A DNA stretch of 64,000 nt, from contig NC_134569.1 in NCBI RefSeq assembly GCF_050947875.1, positions 36,121,277 to 36,185,276 on the forward strand. Reading direction: 5' to 3'. The notes under the pieces are model-generated. The model had not been told where the DNA came from. It did not search any database and was given only the letters and a program-made list of their open reading frames with translations. The position numbers were made by a program, and so were the translations under genes. The stretch is from Dermacentor variabilis. Taxonomy: Eukaryota; Arthropoda; Arachnida; Ixodida; Ixodidae. Below are positions 11,269 to 23,090 of the stretch, piece after piece; position 1 is the first letter of the stretch; the number at the start of each line of letters is the position of its first letter.

Positions 11269-12302
11269 CGCTACCAATCATCTAATATTGCACTATTACA
11301 ATGATTACATGTGTGAACTTCACCAATCGTGCATCTATTTGCAGATACGTCATATCAACAGAGGTGAAACGCCATCACAACCATTTGTTTTTCCTTTGCC
11401 AGACAATAGCTTTTCTTTAACTTCCTGTCTTATTTTCCTTTTCTTTATTACCTTGGCGCGGCGATGGCGGCGACGTTCACCAGTTTTTTTTTCTTTTTCT
11501 AACGCTACCAATCATCTACTATTACACTATTATAACGATTACATGTATTTCTCGTTTTCCTTTTTTGTCATGACCTTGGCGTGGCGACGGCAACGTAGCC
11601 AGTTCCTTTCGAACGTTAGCAATCATCTACTGTTGCACTATTATAGCGAATATATGTGTTAGCTTGACCAATTACGCATTTATATTGCGCATATGAAGCG
11701 TCTCGGTACGGACAGAATTTGCTGGGGTACTCGCCAAGGAATGCTTACTCATTACTGTAGGACTGCAGCACACTGAGGAAAGGGAGAGAAAACTCTTAAT
11801 GTCCTTTTGTCTTGAACCGGGTGTAAACTGAGGCCAAAGTAATTTGCACTCCTCATGAATGTAATGTGGCTCACATAAACATCTGCCCGCCGCGCCGCGC
11901 TCCATTGTTTCAATTACGGCAAGAATAATTTTGTTTTTGTTTCTTTTTTAACGCGACCAATCATCTACTGTTACATTATTATAACAATGACATGTGTTAA
12001 ATTGACCAACTGTGCATTTACTTCGCACATATAAGGAGTCACGGGACGGACAGATATTGTTGGGGTACTTGCCAAAGAATGCTTAGGTAAGGTGCGGTTC
12101 AAGGTTCGAAGCCAGGTCAGAAGTCCTTTCTTTTTTATTATTATTATTGGTAGTAGTACTCTGATGCTACCAATTATCTACTATTACACTATTATAATAA
12201 TTACATGCGTTGATTTGACCAATTACGTATTTATTTTGCAAATTCAAGGAGTCGCGGAACGGACAGATTTTGCTGGGGTACTCGCCAAAGTATGCTTAGG
12301 CG
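11269..12302 (+). repeat. degenerate tandem array, five units
   Basis: Units start near 11269, 11504, 11613, 11951 and 12163. Each opens CTACCAATCATCTACTATT (or a close variant), then ACATGTGTT and TTGACCAATTACGCATTTAT. The last three continue with ACGGACAGATTTTGCTGGGG, a TACTCGCCAA block and a TGCTTAGG end. Linkers between units 1-2 and 2-3 also match each other (ACCTTGGCG, CGGCGA), so the true period includes the linker. Unit 4 carries a consensus pol III B box (GGTTCGAAGCC, 12103-12113). No protein is encoded. It is a local low-copy satellite or stacked SINE-like repeats. Confidence 0.65.
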
Positions 12303-13404
12303 ACTTTCTTCCCACACCTCCGGCTCCTTCGAAATTCACAAGTCGCGTCGGCTACTTGCGTCGCTCATTAGACCGAGACACGTGCCTGAAAAGTAGGGCA
12401 CCCTATCCGGGCTTTCGACGACGAAACACAGCTCAGTGCTTTGTTCGGCTCCAAATACCCAGCCCTTCCTGCAGTGCTACGCTATACCTATCCCTGCGAT
12501 GACGAAGTATTTAATCGCGCGAAGCAGCGCACCTACAAAAAAATCTGCTCGTTCACTCTAAGCTGGGCAGATCATTAGGTGAAGTGAAGGGCCGTGTACT
12601 GAAGCGCCTCTGTAAGACGGATCCATCGGCCTGCTTCCGGGTCTTCACTGCCGGCTCTATAAGCAGAGCTTTTAAGAGCCGCCTCCAGCGCCTTCGCGAA
12701 TGTGATACGCGGAATGCATCGCACAGACTGTACCTCACCTTTAGAGCTCGCAAAGCGCAGTTGTAGGACACTGCAAAGCAGCAAGATGAAAAACACACAT
12801 AAGAAATCAAGTGGTGCCAGGAGCAGCAGCAGCTGTAAGGAGCGCTCACGGACGCGACAGCTGGGCCCCGCGAACATTAAGCAGACGTCCTCTAAAGCCC
12901 ATATCACACGAATGCTCTGGTAACGTCCTTGTCGGTTTTCTTCAGAATTTCCCCTTGAGTCTCCATTGCCTTCCTCATCTGGCAGGTACAACGCAGAATA
13001 ATAACGCTTCAACCCAGAGCATGCATGAGGCTTAACAGTAGCAGCCTCCCATTTGACGCTGCAAGATGCAAGTCTGGAAAAATCTGCCTGTTTCCCACCA
13101 TTATTTTCATGTTCCATAATAGCAGCCATTTGCCCAGATGTTTACGACTGCTATGAGCAGCAGCGGTTTTCTGCTGCCTGGTTCCCAACCGCAAATACAA
13201 TATTCGAGGTGCGTATGCAATGCCAGAGTAATTCTGTTGCAAGGAGATTTGAGGGAAGGTAATTAGACTTGAAAATCCCGCCAGTGCTCGGGTTTTCGCA
13301 CGGTCAAGAATTTCGCATGAAGAACAAACACTTTAAAATAAAGCTTGCGAAATAATTGGAATATCCCAACCAAGTTCTTTCGCATAAGCGAGGGCATAGG
13401 GCAA

Positions 13405-13406
<2 letters not shown>
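12303..13406. other. unassigned; long orphan frame on minus strand
   Basis: A 184-codon minus-strand frame (12575-13129) has a central hydrophobic stretch (LLLLLAPLDFLCVFFILLL) and basic ends. I recognise no family. One frame of this length is about what chance would give in 64 kb, so it is reported but not called as a gene. Overlapping plus-strand frames are equally anonymous. Confidence 0.3.

Positions 13407-13490
<84 letters not shown>
13407..13490. repeat. (AT)n microsatellite
   Basis: About 84 bases of uninterrupted AT directly abut the left arm of the palindrome at 13491. Confidence 0.97.
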
Positions 13491-13494
<4 letters not shown>

Positions 13495-13670
13495 AACTTG
13501 AGTGGTGCTACAAGGTAAACAGAACAAGTGTTCAATTTCAACAGTTTCGATCGGTGGACCGATCTTCATCACGTTTTTTTTTTTAAGCCTTATGAAGATC
13601 GGTCCACCGATCGAAACTGTTGAAATTAAATACTTGTTCTGTTTACCTTGTAGCACCACTCAAGTTCTTT
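13491..13670. repeat. 97% palindrome, 79-bp arms
   Basis: The arms 13491-13569 and 13592-13670 are inverted copies with two visible mismatches, separated by 22 bp that include a T run. The inner part of each arm reads ATGAAGATCGGTCCACCGAT followed by CGAAACTGTTGAAAT. The transcript could fold into a long hairpin. It is flanked by (AT)n on both sides. Such symmetry suggests a recent inverted duplication or paired transposon ends. The inner motif resembles a hammerhead core but lacks required bases (see findings). Confidence 0.85.
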
Positions 13671-13706
13671 ACGTTTGAAAAGTAGACTGAAGCATTCGTC
13701 CTTGCC

Positions 13707-13736
<30 letters not shown>

Positions 13737-13741
<5 letters not shown>

Positions 13742-13854
13742 AATTATTTAAACATAAATTAAAATGAATTTGATATATAATGTTTAGATTACTTATATAT
13801 ATATATATAATTATTATATTTTATTTGGTCCTCACATGTATCTAGAAACAATGA

Positions 13855-13913
<59 letters not shown>

Positions 13914-13987
13914 AAAATTATATAGATATAAGTAATCTAAATATTATATATCAAATTCATTTTAATTTATGTTTAAATAATTTCGAT
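13737..13987. repeat. palindromic element, 62-bp arms
   Basis: Arms 13737-13798 and 13926-13987 are inverted copies with one mismatch (ends ATCGAAATTATTTAAAC). The 127-bp centre holds AT runs and a (CT)n/(AT)n tract (13856-13910). The size and plan fit a MITE into which simple repeats have expanded. No coding capacity. It lies 66 bp from the preceding palindrome. Confidence 0.8.
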
Positions 13988-14229
13988 TAACCTAAATAAG
14001 ATCTTAACAATTTGGGCATGAAATTAGATTCTAACATAAAGTTTTCTCAATAGATTGGTTTCATTAAGCAAAAGTGTACCTTCGGTATAACAGCATTAAT
14101 CAAATCAAGAGCATATTTCACCGAAGACGCATTATTAGCATTATACTTTGTTTTCATTCAGAGACACATTAATTACGGCTTTGTTTCCTGTCGAAACACA
14201 TATTACTGTCATATCTCGTCTATTCAGCA

Positions 14230-14996
14230 CGTACCAAACCAAGCAATACGCATTATCATTAACAGCGGGGTTTTCACGACAGACAAAAGAAGAACCAATT
14301 AGGCATACGATAGTATGGACGCCGGGACACACGGGAGTGGCAGGGAACCAAGAGGCTGACAGGATAGCTCGAGGGTACACTTATTACCGAGCATCCAACG
14401 TAGGCGACCTCGAGGGGACCGAACCTGTACCCCAAGACTATTCGCCGATACTAAATTACTACAAGGGCTGCAGAAAGCGGTATCCACCACCGCACCACTC
14501 CCTTAGAAGAGAGAGGACTCTGTCGCGTGGAGGCGGCTACAAACGGGCTCTTACCCGAACCTAAACGTACTAAGCAAAATGTATCCGGCACAACACAATG
14601 ACAAATGCCCCTGGTGCCACGAAACACTCACGTTGTATCGCATAACGTGAGCATGCCAGAAGGTAGGCGTGGTACCCGTTATACTAAACCCGATTGCGGA
14701 GCAATGGGAGGGAGTGCTCTCCAGCGATCGCCGGGTCGACCAAGAAGGTTTGATTCGGCGAGCACAACTGGCAGCAGCATCCAGCGGAGTCCTGGACTAA
14801 GGGCAACCAACCGTTGTGCAAGAAGATGAACGAAGCCATCTGAAGACCGCAGAAGACCATCGAATCTAGAGCTCAATAAAGTTTTTCACTCACTCACTCA
14901 CTCACTCACTCACTCACTCCCTCACTCCCTCACTCACTCACTCACTCACTCACTCACTCACTCACTCACTCACTCACTCACTCACGAGTGTTACTC
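14230..14996 (+). mobile_element. 5'-truncated RNase H LINE, tail (TCAC)n
   Basis: Coding remnants begin in RNase H: IVWTPGHTGVAGNQEAD (about 14308-14358) shows the catalytic His and the final Asp. A YYKGCRKRYPPPHHSL block follows. After a frame change a CPWC knuckle (about 14604) and an IAEQWEGVLSSDRRVDQEGL C-terminus are visible. The copy ends AATAAAGTTTTT (14874-14885) and runs into about 100 bases of (TCAC)n with two TCCC variants. It belongs to the same family as 5.87-7.32 and 24.5-26.2 kb. The part upstream of about 14230 is doubtful. Confidence 0.8.
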
Positions 14997-15074
14997 TATT
15001 TCTTGCTCTAAGGAAAATAACATCCTTGTTGTAACAAACTTGCTCAACTATCATCTAATAATTATGTTTTATAA

Positions 15075-15600
15075 ATAACTCAATAAACAGATTTCAAAGG
15101 AATTCATTGATTATGGGTACCTTATCAATACTAATACCAGATTGGCACGTAACTCCAATTTTCTACTGCCGATGGTTCATTCAAACTGTGGAAAAAGGAT
15201 ATCATCATTCGCTGCCATAAAACTGTGGAATGGTTTAACCAACACCATTAACTATTCATCATTTCATACATTTAGTCATGCCCTTAAGCTCTTTTACATG
15301 TATAACTAAGTTTACATCATTCATAACAATACGTTTGCCACTTGTATGTATTGACAGTTTTGTTATGCACTATAGGCTTGTATGGACAATTGTTTTTACT
15401 TTATTTAATTTTTCTATGTTGTATCTTTCACGATTGTGTTTGTTTCTTTTACTTAGCTTGCTCATCTTTCATAAGTCTCTTTCTTGTTATTATTAACCGA
15501 GGGTCCCGTTGCTGTCTTTGACTTTGGGACCCTCGTCTGTATATTGTCTGTTACCCATTTAATGTACTTAAATAATAATAAACTGAAACCGAAAACAAAG
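15075..15600 (+). mobile_element. CR1/L2-type LINE 3' end
   Basis: A decayed reading frame near 15130-15300 gives RLARNSNFLLPMVHSNCGK and SSFAAIKLWNGLTNTINYSS. This recalls the C-terminal tail of CR1/L2 ORF2. The 3' UTR contains a perfect 10-bp hairpin (CGAGGGTCCC / GGGACCCTCG, 15498-15507/15526-15535). The copy ends in AATAATAATAAACTGAAACC. The catalytic domains are absent, and the copy is a short 5'-truncated relic. Confidence 0.65.
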
Positions 15601-15644
15601 AACGTATGTGGTACATAGTCAAACAGAACATACGACTGTATAAC

Positions 15645-15720
15645 CACATTTCATTTCATTTCATTTTATTACCTTAAAACCCCCTTGATAGGTGTTTTTA
15701 AGGTAATAATTATTGTAGTG
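15645..15720 (-). mobile_element. retroelement 3' tip with hairpin and (ATGAA)n tail
   Basis: On the minus strand a perfect 14-bp stem (15666-15679/15696-15709, TTATTACCTTAAAA) precedes an ATGAA-repeat tail (15649-15663). No coding part is retained. Hairpin plus short tandem tail matches the other CR1/L2-type 3' ends of the window. It faces the 15.08-15.60 kb copy tail-to-tail. Confidence 0.5.
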
Positions 15721-18441
15721 TGACTGAGGACGCAACATGAGAATGCCGAAGAGAAGAAGCTGCAAAGCCTGGATTCAAAAATTAAAACTCCCAGTTGTGC
15801 TCATTTATCGAAGCTTAGGAATGATTCTAGTGCGCTTTGAATCAGGGAAAGTTCTCTTAGCCTCTCTTTTTCACGGGTACTGCGTTCAACTCTTATAATC
15901 ATAAAAGCAAAGGCAAATATTGAAACATAGTTACACCGCTTGTGCACGTGCTCAACCGAGTATTTTCTTGCCTTAGTCGTATGTATATATGTCGAAGTTA
16001 CTTCACGATATTACAGCGTTGTGTATTTACGATAAAATATTACGCAAACGCTATGGGAGCACGAATTTTATTTTTTAGAACAAAATGAATACGAATGGAG
16101 TAGTACTAAAAGCGAATCTAATTACGTTTAATATCGAACAGTTTTCGAATAATTTATGAATAATGAGCAGCCGTTTTTCGCGATTGATATACAATGATAT
16201 TCATATTTTAGTATTCATAACGTTAGCAAGCTTTTATCGCTACACTGCACATTATGCCTGAAGTCTGCCTTCCTGGTTGACGTAGACTGTTGCATTATGC
16301 AAATTCTCATTTTTTATGCCTATGCTATGCGCATAGGTATCAAAATTTTCGTAATTTAGCGCTGATTGCGCACAGTTACCGTTATAAAAATTCAGTGAGT
16401 GTTTCAAAAATATTCATATTTTTGAATAGTGACTACAGTCGAGCACCTCTACAACAAACTTACCCGTATAATGAAGGAATATTTCAATACATTCTGTCCC
16501 GCTTTTATTGTGAGTGGCGCGGTGTGCGACCTTTACAACGGGGTGCGCTATGTACCGAATGATTTCGGAGGCCTCAAGCACTTCATTATAAAGTCGTTCA
16601 ACTGTATTCCATTCGAATGTCGGTTTGATTAGCCCGCTATTCGACTGCTTATTCGAAAGTTTCGAATATTCGCGCAGTTTCCAGGTAGCTATTTACCTGC
16701 ATATCAGCGAAAGCTTCTCTTTGCTTCCGCCAGACAATCACAAGTAAGTCGGCGTGTTGACCTTTACAAATAAAGACCACATTATGAAAATTTGTGCCCA
16801 TAGAAAAAGCCAATGAGTTGCCCTTGAAGTCTTCAAATTTGATTTCTGTATTCAAACGTATCCGCACCTGGCGACTGAGGAGTGCGACACAGGGTAAGAC
16901 GTCTTCAGACGGCGCCGGCGTGGTTAGAGCTGCTGCCTGCCATAGAGGTTTCCAGTGATGCCTAGCCTCGAGAGGAATGTTGCCGAGAGCCGAAGGCGCA
17001 GTCTTGAGTGGCAGCAGCATAATAAACGCAAATCCCTGTCTGTCATCGCGAGTAACTGCAGTGTTGCGGCAAGTACACTTGCGCAGCCTAAATTTCGCCT
17101 CGCTCGTAAAATTTTCTTGCTAATACGACAGTACAGTGCCTGATGCAAGGCAGTTAGTCCCGACTCACTAATCTGGTAATGACTAGCCTCCTTAGCAACG
17201 CAACTTTTGTTCGCGCGCTCTTTACCAGTGTTGTACACAATGTAATCGCTCATAAAGAGCAAAACGAAGAGAAAGGGAACGAATGAGAGACCGTCTTACG
17301 TGTTTGCGCGAGTATGCAACTTACTGCATTATAGAAACAATGCACGGCGTCCGCTCTGCTCACAGGCAGATCTTGTGTGCGTCTCGTAAGCCACCACGGC
17401 CATTAGCCTGCTCGCAATGCACTCAAGGCTGCCCCAGACGGATAACCGTCGGCTTTTGCGCAGGCACTGGCAAATAATTTACGTGTTGCTTAGGGCAATC
17501 CTAGAACGTGTCTGCAAGCACAAAACGAGTACATAAGGTTCTAATAGCGGCACGTGTGGCGTAGTTACTGTCTTTTTTTTTCTTTCTTTTTGTGTGACTG
17601 GGTCGTCGACACCTTTGTCGCTGGCTTTCATCGTGGCTTATTTTGTTATGGTATAAATTGGTTGCTGCGGTGAAATTCAGGTAGGAAATACGTTGGCGGC
17701 TTCATTTCTTGCTGTTCTAAAAGAATATATTGCTTAGTTATCAACACACAAGCGATTTCCTTGTAATGCAGCTTACTGTGGCTTCGTGGGCTTGCATGAT
17801 TTCTCAAGGAAGCATACAGCTTTATGACGTTAAGCATAAAGATATGTGGTTAGCAGCTTGTTCAGCAAGCAGCGGTTAAGGGTGCTGAAAGGGAAACTCA
17901 AGAACGTTATAACTGTTGCGCAATCAACAAAATCAGCCAAAAAATTTACCGATAATTGTGGTGTAGGGAATGTGAAGACTATGGTACGTGGAAGATGCTC
18001 GGAACAGCGCAAGAACATGGTGCCTTTTCGAACCGTTTGCACCAGGAACGCAGTAAATGCTCATTTAGCGCACCCCCCCCCCCCCTCCCTAACATTCCAA
18101 CTACCGTTCTAGACTGATAGGTTCAAGTCGACAACATAAAAAATTTAGGCTTCTGATGAAATTATTAGATAGCTTTAGCTTGTGCGTAAACGTATAACTT
18201 TTGACAGAATAGATTAACGGAGACGTGTACAGCAATAAAAACACTGCTAGCGACATCTTGCGACAATTTGTTAAACCACATCGTATTGGGTACGTTTTGT
18301 GTATTATCTCTCTTCTCGTTGAAGGAAAATAGCAATAAAAAATTGCACGTTGACTATTAGGTTTCTGCCAGCGCTTTTCGTGAGCAGCTAAAATGAGTAT
18401 GGTTCATTAGCGCAAGCTGTTTGGCCAGTTGCGGCATGATG
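15721..18441. other. no gene recognised
   Basis: AT-rich sequence with several TTCGAATATTCG-like motifs around 16080-16680, a poly-C run (18071-18085) and no frame resembling a known protein. The plus-strand frames at 16290-16632 are short and anonymous. Confidence 0.45.
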
Positions 18442-19092
18442 AACTTGAAAAAGGGGGCACCAGCGAAACACAAAGGACGCACACACAAAGAAAAAGCGTT
18501 AGACAGGAACGGACGCTGGACTTTCAACTGTGCTTTATTGAAATTTACATTGCCGCACATAGCCTTTGACGCATGTGCATCTTCAACTCCTCCTAAAACA
18601 TGTGCCTTGAAAACACCTCGAAAAGTACAGTGTCACACGAAAACATCTGAGTCATGCGCAACTTCTTCTCCTCCCAAAATCCGTGCATCTATGTCAGTTT
18701 TTTTAAATCCCCTTTTACTTGCCGAATAAGTAGGCACGTTCCCTGCTAGTTAAACGTAAAGACGTATCACTGACACAATTTTCTTTCTCTATTCCAATGT
18801 GAAAGGCTTCTAAGATTTCCCGCTCATATCTTGTTTTACCTCTCCCTAAAATGGTCACACGACCAAACAATGGCACAATTTTTGTTTTTGTTTTCGTGCG
18901 ACAATGTTCTTTTCGAGGTGTTATCAATGCACATGTCTTGGGAGAAGTTGAAGATGCGCATGCGTTGGAGGTTATGTGCGGCAATGTGAATTACAATAAA
19001 GCACAGTTGAAAGTGCAGCGTCCGTCCGTGTCTAACGCCTTTTCCTTGTGTGCGCGTCATTTGTGTTTCGCTGGTGCCCACTTTTTCAAATT
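18442..19092 (-). mobile_element. Penelope-like element remnant between 203-bp inverted arms
   Basis: Arms 18442-18644 and 18890-19092 are the same length and inverted copies of each other. They diverge by perhaps 15% (estimated by eye). They share GGGCACCAGCGAAACACAAA, the GGACGCT..ACTTTCAACTGTGC block and ACACCTCGAAAAG. Between them, on the minus strand, lies only the C-terminal end of a PLE GIY-YIG endonuclease; no reverse transcriptase remains. PLEs use an RT plus GIY-YIG protein, and their copies often carry terminal repeats in direct or inverted orientation. This copy is inactive. Confidence 0.8.
18715..18889 (-). pseudogene. GIY-YIG endonuclease C-terminal end (PLE)
   Basis: Minus-strand residues such as GRVTILGRGKTRYEREILEA, AFHIGIEKENCVSDTSLRL and SRERAYL match the last part of tick PLE endonucleases, including the conserved Glu of the R/KEIxEAF helix. 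The catalytic GIY...YIG strands are missing. The frame runs upstream into the right inverted arm (to 18984), so the first about 33 codons of that frame are arm sequence rather than endonuclease. It cannot make an active enzyme. Confidence 0.75.
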
Positions 19093-20990
19093 CAAGATTA
19101 TGTTTGGTGACGGCAATAACAGCTCCGTCCTGTCTGGTTAGATTCTGTGCCACACGAGGGTACCACCGACGTGGCTGCTTACATATGCGGCTCTGGTAAC
19201 CCTATACTCGGTAAATGGGAATACGTTTGCGGAAAGGCTAAAGCTCCCGTTTAAGGCTTCACAAATAAGGAATCTGTTATCAATATTATCCTAAATACCT
19301 CAGACTATACCGGGATTTCGTTTGCTCTTCTTATCTATTTTTTTCCGTGGCTTTCTGAACTTCTCTCTTTTTTTCTGCTCTCACACTAGTTTCATTCTAC
19401 TGCTGGTAAGTGAAAAGAAATAGCCGTCACCTTTGTTAAAAGACCAAATCTCGTTTAGCGTTCATATCAGTTTAGACAAATTCGTTCTATCTTAGAATAA
19501 AGACATCTGGTGCGTTAATAATAAATAAACATGTGGGCTTTAGTCCGGAGGAGCTGCAGGTACCGTCGAACGTTTTCAACGCCGTGCTCCTCCAGAATGT
19601 TATCGGCCTTAACCCCGCGTTATGCAAAAGGGTATAAGACCCTTTAGCCAATCCCTCAAGTCGAAACTTCCGCGCTTCCTGAAGTAAGCGAAGACTGGCG
19701 CGGCTCGATAGAGTGCAGAGCAAATGAATAATCCCCTCTGAACTACAGGCGGCGAACGCGTCAAGCCGGTCGAGGGGTCAGCGTTGGCCAGCGGCGAGAA
19801 TTTCGTGCGCGCTGCAGCATGCTCAAGCACCGAAGAGGCAGATGTGGAGACGCCGCCGCCGCAGCATTTGCAGAGGCGCGCGCTACGCATCTGCGCGTAC
19901 GTTTACACGGCCGCCGACCACCAGTAACCCTACGCGCCTGCAAAGTGCGCGCGGAGGAGATTTCATTAAAGCTGATTTATCGCCCGGATACGGCGAAGGG
20001 GACGTTTTCGCCTCATAAATGGTCTTGTCTCTCTCCTTGATTAATAACGGTAGTGGCTGCGACTCGTAAATTAAGCCTGCCGCCTACGAGGGCCTCTACC
20101 GTTATTCGTGCGCACCTTTCTTGTTGTTGTTTTTTTTTCTTTTTTTCTTCTTGATTATTTCTTCTCGTGGTTCATGCGAATTTGCGGAGATGTGGGGGTG
20201 GCATACGAACGCGGCCGGTACGCACAAAGGTGATGTGAAATCATACTGTTTGCTAACTCTTGCCAACCAGCTACCTTTGATATATGGACTCGAACGAAAG
20301 GTAAAGTGTGTCCGAGTTTGGAGCGAAAGGGGACGAATCCGTTGTGCGTGTTGCCGAGGTTAACGGTTTTAGCTTCACGAAGTTAGAAACCGAGTCCTTG
20401 ACATTGTTACAACAAGCGGCCGCCAATTGCCGTAGAAAGATGTAATTAATATTCCAGGAAAGAGGCTGAGCAACTAAGTTCTTTCTTTTTCTATTTTTTT
20501 AAGGTTGAAGGTGGTGTATTTTTAAATTACTTCAACAAGAAAACGACCACTAATACACACCTGGGTTTCAACATCGTTTCGGGGAAAGAACAGTCAAGGA
20601 TGCTTGGTCATTAGCGAAACTAATGTCCTTACTGGATTTAATTGGATTTCTTTGATTCCTCTTGATTATAATTATTTTTAATATGTACTCTCGGAAAACA
20701 GATATATGAACTTAAGGAACTGCAAATATAGGCGTTTGAATGGAGTAATATGAGTAGCGCATGCAGATAAATGGATACACGGTGCCTCGATGTAGCAACT
20801 GCTGTCCCTCTGTACAGTTTGTTGCACATACGATGCGCTTCATTATAGACGTTAGCGCACCTTCTAGCCAGTCAGGAGACGAATTTTACGAGCTGTTCAC
20901 ACGAAACAGCTGTTCATGATTGCACGAGGAGGGTTCACACACACTTTCATATTCATACCCTCATATTCCAAATGGCAACGTCTTAACATA
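19093..20990. other. no gene; CpG-rich patch
   Basis: A short piece near 19226-19250 matches the end of the 8.3-9.0 kb TIR element. A CpG-rich stretch (about 19740-19960) is dense in GCG/CGC and might mark a promoter, but no adjoining gene is readable. A short stem (ATAACGGTAG / CTACCGTTAT) spans about 20043-20105. Confidence 0.4.
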
Positions 20991-21310
<320 letters not shown>

Positions 21311-22469
21311 TTCGAATTAAAAATACTATTGAAATTGAGCGACATGGAGTTATCACGAAGGTGTCGAGGCAGTCAATACGTTGACCACTATTGTAGTGTA
21401 CTTATGCATAATAAAAACAAATTTAAGCACTTTATAGAGATTCTATAGCCGTCCAAAACACGACTACGCCTTCTTGGACGTAGTTTCTTATCAAGCGACA
21501 CCAGAGACCAGCAATTTCATTTGTTTTCTACGATAACTCCAAAATCCAGTGATGATTCTGTATGAATTCCGTAGGACCAGTACGGAAAAGATGTTTATAT
21601 TGGACTGCACTGAGAGACCTTTCAGTAATGGCGGTTTCTGTGCCCAAAATCGTCTCTCTTCTCCACAAACTTGACGAATGGTCTGATCCGAGGACGCCAT
21701 ACCATAGCAACCACTCGAATGGTTAGTTGAATGAAAAGAAGAAGCTCCCATCTCTCCTCCTGTTAGTGAAAGATGGCAGTCGTAAATAACTCTTCCAGTC
21801 CACGAGCCGGTAGATCAGAGTACAAGCAAGGCAAACGTATTTTGACGGCGCGGCTTCCGGGAACGTCCGGAAGCCAGAGCTCGAAGGAAAGAAAAAATGG
21901 GCGCGTGAGCATTATTCGAGCGAAAGGAAGAAAGAAAACAATAAGGAAAGTAACGAAAGCCCGAATTAGTTGCGCGAATTAATGAACGAGAAACGTAAAA
22001 CGGTCAGGAAAGGACGATAACTCTCAGGCGGACAGCGAAGAGGCCCGGTCGTCTAGTTACCGAAATTCAACATCATCCAGGCGGATATGAAGACAAATGG
22101 TTGAGCCGTGCTCTTGTTGGTTGACGTGAGGCATCTCTCCGGTTTAATTAATCAGCCGCTGTAAACAACGGCCAACATTGTCGAGACGAAGAAACCGGCG
22201 CGCTCAGTTGCGACGTCAACCGGAAGGCATTATAAAACATGCCAGCCATTCCCCCGTTGTAGATTTTCGCGGCAGTGCGGAGACATTAGGGTGCTCCGCG
22301 TGAGCAAGGCCGTATATGTCAGCGTGAAACGCCCTCTATGCCAGCATCGCGTCCTTCGGATTACGCACCACTCTATAGCCTTGTTACTGTAGCTCTCACA
22401 TCACTCAGAACTGCAACCGAAAGCTAAAGACGCCTCGACGGCCCATTCTCACGCTGCAATAGAGAAACA
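21311..22469. other. no gene recognised
   Basis: No frame resembles a known protein. A TAA- and AT-rich part gives way to more GC-rich sequence near 21830 and 22180. A TATAAAA-like motif lies at 22232. Confidence 0.4.
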
Positions 22470-23090
22470 TTACGGGAGCAACCATCCTGGACGATTGTCT
22501 AAATCAATGTGGAGCACTTCTGCTTTGCATGTGGCCAAAAGCGCGAACGAACTCGCGTCCTCCCGAGGAAACGCTCGTTCGAGGATTACCACATGCTCGG
22601 GCCGCCACACCCTGACGACGTACGATGGCAGACGCAATACGCCGCACCAGATTCGTCTTTGACAAAATTCTTTGTAAAGTACGCATCTGCTTTTCGCAAC
22701 CGCCGGTCCTTCAATCGGCGTCTCTTGGTCTCTGCTGCCTGCTCGGCGGCCGTTAACTTGGCGTGTGGCTGTTCCTCGGCCGCGCATCGCTTCGCTTGTT
22801 GCTCGCGCTTCACGGCCGCGCGTATCTCGTCGGCCCGTCTCTTCTCCTGCCACGCCACTTTGGTACACATCGCACGCCCCTGTCGTCTCTGCAGAGCCTT
22901 TGCACTCTTACGCTCGCCTTCCGCTTGGCAATTTCAAGAGCTAATTGTTGTATCTGCAAGTAGAGGCCTACGCCCAACAGAGAGCCGCTAGCGCAACCGA
23001 TCCACGTCATTTGTCGCACCCGCACCGGGGTGCGAGCGGGTGAACAGGCGCGTGCGAGGGCGCCCGCATCGGCGACAAACTCTGTCACCT
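22470..23090 (-). pseudogene. basic, coiled-coil-like ORF; possible Helitron N-terminal relic
   Basis: The minus-strand frame 22870-22586 (94 codons) is unusually rich in Arg, Lys, Glu and Ala (RRADEIRAAVKREQQAKR, AAETKRRRLKDRRL). It ends with FTKNFVKDESGAAYCVCHR. A neighbouring frame (23088-22810) carries a similarly basic stretch leading into it, so one frameshift probably separates them. A basic repeat region followed by an FxxxF..xxxGxxCxVCDRLW-like motif recalls N-terminal parts of Helitron-associated ORFs in ticks. Here the DRLW part is not preserved. The assignment is tentative; a short host exon is possible. Confidence 0.3.

Noticed and set aside
12575..13129. 184-codon minus-strand frame with a hydrophobic centre
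   Set aside because: No recognised family or gene context; one such frame is expected by chance in a window this size.
13263..13659. Frames with long Ile-Tyr runs (also at 39.1-39.9, 50.2 and 56.3 kb)
   Set aside because: Translations of (AT)n tracts, not proteins.
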